Assembly (NCBI GenBank): GCA_947478315.1
Contig: CANJWF010000063.1
Location: 1-7,024, forward strand
Source: Sphingobacteriaceae bacterium
GTDB lineage: Bacteria; Bacteroidota; Bacteroidia; Sphingobacteriales; Sphingobacteriaceae
Length of the DNA stretch: 7,024 bases
Reading direction: 5' to 3'
Shown piece after piece: positions 1-6,500 of the stretch. How positions within the stretch are numbered: the stretch's first letter is position 1; every line of letters begins with the position of its first letter. A program made the position numbers and the translations under genes. The notes beneath the pieces were generated by a model, which had not been told where the DNA came from, made no database searches, and was given only the letters and a program-made list of their open reading frames with translations.

Positions 1-213
1 GATGAACTAAGAATTGATTGCCAAAATTTATTAGGTAAATCTATACTAAGGCTACAATCAACCGTTTTCGATGAAACATTACTTACAATAAGACTATTAA
101 ATGCAAAGGAATTTCCTACGATGCAAACAGAATCTTTAAGTGTAGTGATAGTTAGTGATGTCTGGGAAAAAGTTCTCGAAAACGATAATGAGAGACTTGA
201 CAGCAACAGGTAG
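1..213 (+). CDS. 3' fragment of an unidentified protein gene
   Basis: Frame 1 is open from the first base of the window to a TAG at 211-213, giving 70 residues whose 5' part lies outside. In DNA this AT-rich, 70 codons without a stop is unlikely by chance, and the other two plus frames stop almost at once. The peptide begins DELRIDCQNLLGKSILRLQ and ends in a charged, hydrophilic tail (EKVLENDNERLDSNR). It holds an alternating hydrophobic stretch (SLSVVIVSDVW) that could be a beta strand. There is no membrane segment and no T9SS sorting domain. I do not recognise the family. It converges on the secreted-protein gene to its right, with 87 bp between the two stops, so it is not part of the SOD block. 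Confidence 0.5.
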   Translation, partial: DELRIDCQNLLGKSILRLQSTVFDETLLTIRLLNAKEFPTMQTESLSVVIVSDVWEKVLENDNERLDSNR

Positions 214-214
214 A

Positions 215-234
215 GAACAAACAAATATTTGTTC
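215..234. repeat. inverted repeat (7-bp stem, 6-nt loop) between convergent genes
   Basis: GAACAAA at 215-221 and TTTGTTC at 228-234 are perfect reverse complements around a 6-nt loop, starting two bases after the stop of the partial gene. A T-rich stretch (ATTTTCTT) follows about 8 nt later on the plus strand. It could be a weak terminator for the left gene, but the stem is AU-rich and the T tract is neither adjacent nor continuous. The heptamer also occurs, in opposite arm order, in the palindrome upstream of the SOD gene. Confidence 0.3.
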
Positions 235-300
235 GGAGTGATTTTCTTAATAATTGGTTGCACCTAACGATATACAGAAATTAAAAAGTAATCAAACACG

Positions 301-819
301 TTACAATTGCGTGAGCGTATAAACAATATTTAAACGATATGAGCCCTGGTCGTAGTTGAACCCTGGCACCATTTTCATGTCTATTTGAAAAGTATTACCT
401 TGTGTAAAATTGTCGCCTCTATTACCTTGCATAACAACAGGGGTAATATTACTAAGGGAATAAAAATTGGAATCTGAATGACGTTTTATTTGTATAAGAT
501 TTGCGGGAACATCTGTTGATGGCGAACCTGAAATAACTGTAAAATCTGCATTCAATGCTAATATCTGTAGCATCCATTGCTTGTTTGATTTGACAAGAAC
601 TCGAGTTCGATTATATTTTATAATACCAAACTCCATCATATCGGCAGTAGTAAAATTAAACGCGGAGTTATCTAATGTATTCACCACCAAATTAATCATT
701 GGCGATAAAGTATATGAAACCTTTGCTGGCACTGTCGTTTGAGCTGATAATACTAAAGTGGAATAGAGAAAAAAAAGAATCAATATGATTTTTTTGTGTA
801 TCGAATTAAAAATTGTCAT
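301..819 (-). CDS. small secreted beta-rich protein, paralogue of the adjacent gene
   Basis: This 172-residue protein has a clear Sec signal peptide: basic residues at 9-10, a hydrophobic core at about 11-25, and a likely cut after LSA at residue 26. The mature part of about 146 residues looks all-beta and has no cysteine. It aligns by eye with the product of the upstream gene. Both have a strand pair around 'FNFTTADMMEFGIIKYN', a 'VKSNKQWMLQILA' strand at 76-88, a 'NTFQID' segment at 142-147, and a last strand 'YRLNIVYTLTQL' matching 'YGVTVIYTITPQ' there. A small exported Ig-like domain ending on a GxYxxxVxYTxT strand resembles spore-coat-U, WxL and fimbrial-subunit folds; that is a resemblance, not an identification. 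It has no CHU_C or type A T9SS sorting domain, so it is probably periplasmic or attached to the surface by another route. It is third in the minus-strand block, 95 bp after its paralogue, with a possible promoter of its own. The start is ATG at 819, which gives a complete signal peptide. Confidence 0.85.
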   Translation of the reverse strand: MTIFNSIHKKIILILFFLYSTLVLSAQTTVPAKVSYTLSPMINLVVNTLDNSAFNFTTADMMEFGIIKYNRTRVLVKSNKQWMLQILALNADFTVISGSPSTDVPANLIQIKRHSDSNFYSLSNITPVVMQGNRGDNFTQGNTFQIDMKMVPGFNYDQGSYRLNIVYTLTQL

Positions 820-853
820 ATCGAACTATATTTTACAATAAATTTCTTCTAAT

Positions 854-883
854 CACAAGTAACTTAACAGGTAATGCGGTCAA
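854..883 (-). promoter_or_regulatory. candidate promoter for the distal secreted-protein gene
   Basis: On the minus strand, TTG (complement of 881-883) is followed after 19 nt by TACTTGTG (complement of 854-861). That element matches the Bacteroidota -7 consensus TAnnTTTG at five of six fixed positions. It lies in the 95-bp gap between the two secreted-protein genes, about 35 bp before the start codon. The match is weak; read-through from the SOD promoter is equally possible. Confidence 0.3.
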
Positions 884-914
884 CCGATTAATTTGAACTG
901 CTGTAGGAATATTA

Positions 915-1400
915 TTATTGTGGTGTTATGGTATAAATAACCGTAACACCATAGATAGCAGGCTCATAATCATAGCCGACAACACCTGTAATGTAATCAA
1001 TATTATAGATAGTGCCACTCACTGGTCCGGTACCGACAAGCAATGTTTGCTCAATATTTGAAAGTGGAACAGCTAAAGATTGACCATTTACTCTCAAGGA
1101 TAACATCTCAAGAGGAAGTGGGGTAGAACTGTTTAAACTAGTAAAATACGGCGAGTTTGCTTGAAAACCAATCCGAAAATTGGATGAACAAGTCACACTA
1201 AGACGAATCGCTCCATTTCTGATGTGACTTGTTTCATACTTATCAATTGCATCAAATGCAAAAGAGGTGCTACTGCCTTGAATAATTGCAATGGAACAAA
1301 CGTGTTGAGAACTATTACTTGCATACTCTTTTTTCTTTTCCTTAGCATATGACGGAAGAGAAACAAAAAGTGTAATAATAAACGTCATCACTTTTGACAT
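915..1400 (-). CDS. small secreted Ig-like/fimbrial-type protein with a cysteine pair
   Basis: From ATG at 1400 this encodes 161 residues. The frame also extends to a TTG at 1409 (adding MLN), but the ATG gives a compact signal peptide, MSKVMTFIITLFVSLPSYA, with a likely cut after A19, so I prefer it. A Lys/Glu-rich stretch (KEKKKE) follows the signal, then a beta-rich domain. Cysteines at about 35 (HVCSI) and 71 (SVTCSS) sit on neighbouring predicted strands and could form the disulphide typical of exported pilin-like or spore-coat-U-like domains. The last strand, YGVTVIYTITPQ, matches the end of the downstream gene's product, as do an 'F.F....DKYE' segment and an 'IYNID' segment. The pair are likely a diverged duplication. 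It starts 22 bp after the SOD stop on the same strand, so co-transcription with SOD is likely. No T9SS sorting domain is present. Function unknown; adhesin or surface-fibre subunit is only a guess from the fold type. Confidence 0.83.
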   Translation of the reverse strand: MSKVMTFIITLFVSLPSYAKEKKKEYASNSSQHVCSIAIIQGSSTSFAFDAIDKYETSHIRNGAIRLSVTCSSNFRIGFQANSPYFTSLNSSTPLPLEMLSLRVNGQSLAVPLSNIEQTLLVGTGPVSGTIYNIDYITGVVGYDYEPAIYGVTVIYTITPQ

Positions 1401-1422
1401 ATTGAGCAAAAGAATTGAATTA

Positions 1423-2031
1423 TTAAAGGGTTTTTTTATACCGCTCGGCTACACTATCCCAATTAACTACATTCCAAAAAGCGGCAACATAATCTGGTCT
1501 TCTATTTTGATATTTTAAATAATATGCATGCTCCCATACATCTATCGCCAAAATGGGGGTGCCTTTTATTTCAGTAACGTCCATTAAAGGATTATCCTGA
1601 TTGGGAGTAGAAGAAATTACTAATTTTTTATCTGACGTAACAGACAACCATGCCCAACCAGAACCAAAACGGGTTGTTCCTGCTTCAGCAAACTTAGTTT
1701 TAAATTCTGCGAAAGAACCAAAAGTATTAAGGATGGCTACTGCTAAATCGCCAGTAGGTTCACCTCCTCCATTGGGAGACAAAATTGACCAAAATAAACT
1801 GTGATTATAATGACCGCCACCATTATTTCTAACGGCAACAGCATATTTAGAGATATTTTTACATAAATCTTCTATCGACAATTTCGCTGCATCGGTACCT
1901 TCTAATGCTTTATTAAGATTGGTAACATACGCTTGATGGTGTTTGCCATGGTGTATTTCCATCGTCATTTTATCAATATGCGGTTCTAACGCATCCGTTG
2001 CATAAGGCAACGCAGGAAGTTCAAATGCCAT
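1423..2031 (-). CDS. sodA: superoxide dismutase, Fe/Mn family, Mn-type residues
   Basis: This 202-residue enzyme converts two superoxide ions to O2 and H2O2. It has no signal peptide, so it acts in the cytosol. Length and sequence are typical of the family from end to end: an N-terminal hairpin starting FELPALPYATDALEPHID, and a C-terminal alpha/beta domain. The four metal ligands are present: His27 (MEIHHGKHH), His77 (NHSLFW), and Asp164 and His168 (DVWEHAYYL). Second-sphere Tyr35 is also present. Gly73, four residues before the second ligand, and Gln145 in STPNQDNPLM are the arrangement of Mn enzymes; Fe enzymes usually carry the active-site Gln on the N-terminal domain instead. A cambialistic enzyme cannot be excluded, so the symbol is less certain than the family. 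The ATG at 2031 places the usual N-terminus. The gene is first in a minus-strand block with two secreted-protein genes and is divergent from the T9SS plug gene. A promoter and a perfect palindrome lie upstream, suggesting repressor control. Confidence 0.97.
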   Translation of the reverse strand: MAFELPALPYATDALEPHIDKMTMEIHHGKHHQAYVTNLNKALEGTDAAKLSIEDLCKNISKYAVAVRNNGGGHYNHSLFWSILSPNGGGEPTGDLAVAILNTFGSFAEFKTKFAEAGTTRFGSGWAWLSVTSDKKLVISSTPNQDNPLMDVTEIKGTPILAIDVWEHAYYLKYQNRRPDYVAAFWNVVNWDSVAERYKKTL

Positions 2032-2063
2032 AATTTTGTGTGATTAATAGTGTTTTATTTTTT

Positions 2064-2095
2064 TAAAGCTAAAGTCTTTGTTCAAGATGAACAAA
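2064..2095 (-). promoter_or_regulatory. predicted sod promoter (Bacteroidota type)
   Basis: On the minus strand, TTTG (complement of 2092-2095) is followed after 20 nt by TAGCTTTA (complement of 2064-2071). The Bacteroidota sigma factor recognises TTTG near -33 and TAnnTTTG near -7; only the last base of the -7 box differs here. Transcription would begin around 2055-2060, leaving a leader of about 25-30 nt before the SOD ATG, which is reasonable. No Shine-Dalgarno sequence precedes the ATG, as is common in this phylum. Confidence 0.5.
2077..2095. promoter_or_regulatory. 19-bp perfect palindrome, candidate operator at the sod promoter
   Basis: TTTGTTCA (2077-2084) and TGAACAAA (2088-2095) are exact inverted repeats around AGA. 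On the minus strand the outer four bases of one arm are the predicted -33 TTTG, and the rest fills the spacer before the -7 box. A dimeric protein bound here would block RNA polymerase, so the site fits a repressor operator. The regulator is not identifiable; a CRP/FNR-like site is one possibility because the outer bases read TTG...CAA. It lies 76 bp from the plug-gene start and could affect that gene too. Confidence 0.45.
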
Positions 2096-2139
2096 TTAAT
2101 GTTTTTTAAATGACAAAATCGTGGCAAACTTTATTTTAT

Positions 2140-2156
2140 TTGCATACTTGGTGCAA
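2140..2156 (+). promoter_or_regulatory. short inverted repeat in the leader of the plug gene
   Basis: TTGCA (2140-2144) and TGCAA (2152-2156) form a perfect 5-bp stem with a 7-nt loop, ending 14 bp before the plug-gene ATG. In the transcript it could be a small leader hairpin near the ribosome site; as DNA it could be a weak protein site. Arms this short arise by chance, so support is low. Confidence 0.2.
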
Positions 2157-2170
2157 TTAATGATTGTTGA

Positions 2171-3457
2171 ATGATAAAATTCATAAATTTTTTTACAACA
2201 GTATTATCTCTCTCTATTTATAATATCGCTTTTGCGGAATTCCAATATGAGAATAAAGTTTATCGTACTGAAATCAAGTCTGTGATGTTCTATAACACCA
2301 ATAGCGAGCAATCTACACCTATCATTACTTTAAAGAGTAATGAGCAATTGCTCCTACAATTTGATGATCTTAATACCACAAGCAAAAGTTATTATTACAC
2401 TATCGAACATTGTGACGCAGAATGGAATTCTTCAAAAATTAATGTACTTGATTATTTAGAAAGTTTAACCGAGGATCGCATTGTCGATTGTCGTCCATCG
2501 TTTAACACGTTAACGAAATATACTCATTATCAGATAGCTATTCCTAATAATGCTATTATGCCTAGAATATCAGGAAACTATTTATTAAAAGTTTATGAAG
2601 ATAAAGACATCAACAAACCTATTCTTAGTAGACGTTTTTTTGTACTCGAGCCCAAAGCCTTTATTGATATAAAGATTCAGGGGTCAAATATTGTGGAGAA
2701 CAAGAACTTTAATCAAAAACTCAACTTTACTGTAGCTCTAAAAAATATTCGCCTTAACAATCCGTATGAAGATACGCAAACATGGGTTGTGCAAAATGGG
2801 AGGTCAGACAATGCTCAACTGATTAAACATCCATTTTTTGTACAAGAAGATAATTTATTATTTACTGATTTGAATAGTGCCGATTTTGCAGGAGGCAACG
2901 AATTTAGAAGATTAGATATCCGAAATCTTCGATTGCTTACGCATGCAGGAGGGACTTACCCTATAGACACCATCAATAAATTTCATCAAATACCCGATAT
3001 AGAACGATTTAATAACGCTTATGAATCTTACCTCGACCTAGATGGCAATTTTTTTATTCGACATCCTAATGGACGAGATGAACGAACTGACGCTGATTAT
3101 GCTTGGGTAAAATTTAGATTAAATGCACTTGCTCCATTAAAGAATGAAACGGTCTATATCATAGGCAAATTTAATGATTGGCAAATTAAAGATGAATGCC
3201 GAATGAAATACGACTTTAATAGAAGTGAATATGTAAGTGACATATTATTGAAACAAGGCGTTTATGATTATCATTATGTTTTGGTGAATGCCGATACTCA
3301 GCAAATCATAGAGGATACTTGGTTCGATGGCAATCATTTTGAAACACAGAATTTCTATGAAATTTTCTTCTATGTCAAACAACCTAACATTCGGTGGGAG
3401 ACTTTAATTGGATATCAGTATATAAACACGGGAGGAATGGTAAATTATACCAAATGA
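2171..3457 (+). CDS. type IX secretion system plug protein (DUF5103 family)
   Basis: This 428-residue exported protein has a signal peptide ending near A22 (IYNIAFA). Family hallmarks appear in order: LLQFDDL (61-67), the HCDAEWNSS block (80-88), SFNT (110-113), ISGNYLLKVY (133-142), RRFFVLE (154-160), VVQNGR (206-211), GGNEFRRLD (241-249), then a C-terminal Ig-like module. That module holds GKFNDW (332-337), KQGVYDYHYV (361-370), the DGNHFETQNFY segment (386-396) and a closing LIGYQYIN. Length matches the family. In Flavobacterium johnsoniae a protein of this type caps the periplasmic side of the SprA outer-membrane channel when no substrate is being exported; the role here is by family. The middle/C-terminal GKFNDW module resembles the carbohydrate-binding E-set fold seen in glycogen-related enzymes, which is normal for the family. 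The ATG at 2171 gives a complete signal peptide. The gene is single, divergent from SOD and convergent with a predicted T9SS client. Confidence 0.9.
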   Translation: MIKFINFFTTVLSLSIYNIAFAEFQYENKVYRTEIKSVMFYNTNSEQSTPIITLKSNEQLLLQFDDLNTTSKSYYYTIEHCDAEWNSSKINVLDYLESLTEDRIVDCRPSFNTLTKYTHYQIAIPNNAIMPRISGNYLLKVYEDKDINKPILSRRFFVLEPKAFIDIKIQGSNIVENKNFNQKLNFTVALKNIRLNNPYEDTQTWVVQNGRSDNAQLIKHPFFVQEDNLLFTDLNSADFAGGNEFRRLDIRNLRLLTHAGGTYPIDTINKFHQIPDIERFNNAYESYLDLDGNFFIRHPNGRDERTDADYAWVKFRLNALAPLKNETVYIIGKFNDWQIKDECRMKYDFNRSEYVSDILLKQGVYDYHYVLVNADTQQIIEDTWFDGNHFETQNFYEIFFYVKQPNIRWETLIGYQYINTGGMVNYTK

Positions 3458-3500
3458 CTTGTACGCGTGTAGGCAATGTTAACAGATGTGATTCTTCTTG

Positions 3501-3521
3501 TCGAGATTTTTTTGATATCGA
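3501..3521. terminator. weak imperfect hairpin between convergent genes
   Basis: TCGAGAT (3501-3507) and ATATCGA (3515-3521) pair at six of seven positions around a 7-nt T-rich loop in the 67-bp gap between the plug-gene stop and the stop of the large exported-protein gene. Position suits a shared terminator, but the stem is short, has a mismatch and lacks a proper T tract on either side. No better terminator is visible in the gap. Confidence 0.2.
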
Positions 3522-3524
3522 ACT

Positions 3525-6500
3525 TTATTTTATGATAGAAATAGCTCCAGAAGTTTTTTTATTACTCTTAAGTCCTCTTATACTATAATAATAAGTTCCT
3601 ATAGACAAATCTTTCCCGTCTATGGTACCGTCCCATTTCGTACTCGATGATGATGAAGAACGGTAACTATACACCTTCTGTCCATACCGATTAAAAATAT
3701 CCATATCACAATCCGGACAAGGGTCTATAGCCCCAAATTCCCAAAAATCATTAAGACCATCTCCATTAGGTGTAAATACATTATCTGGTTCAATAACTTT
3801 AAATTTAACGTTAACACTTGCCGTCATGGTGCAACCATCATCACTAGTTACTGCTACTGTATATACGACATCATCCCAAAGATTAACAATGGGGGTAGCA
3901 ATATCACTTCTATTTAACCGTATCGAAGGCGTCCATTTATAGGTATAATTTTCTCTAGGGTCAACTTTTACTTCTAAAGTATCTCTCATGCCTTTACGAC
4001 CTTGTAAATTTCGTTCCGATACTAGTGTAAAATTAGGTTTTTTAAGGACTTGAAATATTTGTTGAGCAGAATCAATACAATTAACCGAGATGCCATTTTT
4101 TTGATATCGAACGGTATATTTTGCCCAAATTTTATAATCGGCTCTCTTGGTAAATGAATCTGGATAAAGGATGGCATTATCTCTAATCTTCTTATCGGAA
4201 AATGTCCAAAAACCTAATAAAGAACTGTCCTCAGAGACTGGTAGTGCAAATGGGGCTATATTTTGGCAAAAATCAGCAATGGGTTTAAAAACCACTTTTG
4301 GAGCTTGAAAAACGGTAACTGTATAGGTCGCTTTGTCTTCGCAACCTGCAATAGAGGTAAATTTTGCCCAAAAAACATGGTCCTTGGCGCCTCGTTGCGG
4401 AGGGTCAAAACCCCACTGTTCTTTACTATCATGAGGCTCACTATAGGTCCAAAAACCTACAAAACCTGTAAGCTCTCGAGGAAGTAATAAAAAATACTGA
4501 TCGTTTGAACAAACTGGTTTATAAGACTCAAAGGTAGTATTGGGCACTGACAGTAAAGCAACGGGAATCGTAAAATCGGTCATGCAACCTCCTTTAAATC
4601 TAATTGTACGTTTAACTGATTTCGTTACACCTACTAAATTATCGTTAATTTTATTATAAGAATAATTAACGGCAACACCTAAATTAGTTGCTGAAACTGT
4701 TTGATCGGGGTCGTTTTGACCAGATGCCCAGTTAAAGTAGTAGTACACTTTATCTACTATTCCGTAACTTGGATTGGTAACTTGAGGATTGGAAAAACTA
4801 ATTGGAAGGTTACTACATAATATTGTGGGAGATGTTACCGCAAAAGATGCAACGGGGATTAAGGGTGAACTTACAATTTGTATTGTAGCTGATTTAGAAA
4901 GTTTACATGCATTATCGGTAGTGGTCACTTCTAGGGTAACTGTATAGTTGCCAGTAAAATCATAATGATGAAGGGCAATTTTATTTCCTAAAGAATTTGG
5001 ATTACTGAGATTTGCATTATTATCTCCAAATGTCCAAACAACACCATAATCTGCCATGGCTCCAACATCAAATTTAGAGTTGTCGACAAACTCTATCGTT
5101 GCCTTATCAAAGCATTGAGAGGACAAGTCGAAATCGGGATGTGGCGTAGGATATATCGTAATTACTCGCTGGGCAATGGCTTTGCACTGCAATCCTGGGG
5201 TTGAGGTATTATCGTCTGTAACCTGCACCGAGAGTGTATAGACCTGTGATTTCAAGTACTGCGAATATGCCGACACAAAAGTACTTGTTTGTGTATTGGC
5301 GGTAAATGTAAAAGTTTGGGATGTTGATATATCGCTTACGTCCCAATTAACTTGTAGGTTAACTAATTTGCGATTGGCGTCTGTAGAATAGCTATTATCT
5401 GTAACTGTTAATGTTTTACCTGGGCATAAACGATCATTGGTTAATGAGAAAGAAATTATAGGGCTATTTTCAACTGTATAGGTTTGGGTATATGCTAATA
5501 TTTGCAGATTATTATTCAGGGGAGAATAAATTTTTAATTGATAGGTGCCTGCACTGTTTTTGATAAGATTACTAATAAGCACTTGTTTATAGTAGTCTTG
5601 ATTGGTGGTTAAAACGACGGCGGGTATTGCCGTATTTTGAGAAACTATCTCATATTTTGCTCCAGGAATAGGAGTGGCTGTATATTCTAATGTTTTGGAA
5701 GTGCAAAGAGATGTTGATGATACATTCGTAATGTAATTCACGCTTCGGTATAGTGAAAAATAATAATTGTTTGCAGTGCCTTGTTGAATCAAAAAATCAT
5801 CGCCATTAACCACGTCGTACTTATCACCTAAAATCGCAATGGGAGTATTTAAGGGAGATTTTTGATATAATATAGGGCTGGTTATAACATTGAATTCCCC
5901 GCCTGTACTACCTTGTAAAACGGTTAGCGTTATTTGTCCATTGGTCGATAACAAGACAATATCTTTATAGGTAACATTGTCATCTATATCTCCGATGGAG
6001 AATGTGCTGTAACTATAAGATGTAGGAAGGGAAGTAAACGCCCATCCTGAGGCACCATTGGTTCCTAAATTATTGTTCAATAGCGTTAGTAATGATATGG
6101 AATTGTCGATAGTATTTTTAGCTAAAACAATTAAATCGTTCGAATTATTACTATTGATATCTTGTATTTTGTATGACAATATTTGATAATTGGCTGGTAA
6201 CACGATATCACTAATGGGAGCAAACGACGGTGCTGCATATACTTTGAAAGAGGAATAGGTATTGGATGTAGAGAGTATTTTTTTCTGCGCAATAAGCTCT
6301 CCTACTTCATAAGAGGATGTTTCTAGGGTAATTGTATTGAGCAGTGTAAATTTAGTGGGATCATTAATAGTTTTGGATGAGTTGGTGTATAGTTTGAGTT
6401 GTGGATTATTGCCATTAGGGTCTGTGTACAAAAAAACCAAGTCGTAAAAGGCATCTCCATCTAAATCTACAACCTTAGCTTGTTTAAATTTTCCTGAGGC

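Noticed and set aside
1601..1804. 67-codon plus-strand open frame
   Set aside because: It lies wholly inside the SOD gene on the opposite strand, which is certain from its metal ligands; the peptide resembles nothing.
2096..2170. Promoter for the plug gene
   Set aside because: TTTG at 2139-2142 lacks a proper TAnn before it and no TTG box lies about 20 nt upstream, so I could not support one.
3460..3475. ACGCGT-centred palindrome after the plug gene
   Set aside because: Only the central six bases are symmetric; the flanks do not pair, and no T tract follows.
3394..3588. 64-codon plus-strand open frame across the plug-gene end
   Set aside because: It overlaps the conserved C-terminus of the plug protein and the sorting domain of the large gene; composition looks like out-of-frame reading.
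4256..4487. Short open frames on both strands inside the large exported-protein gene
   Set aside because: Both lie within the tandem Ig-like modules, whose reading frame is supported by repeated motifs; they are shadows.
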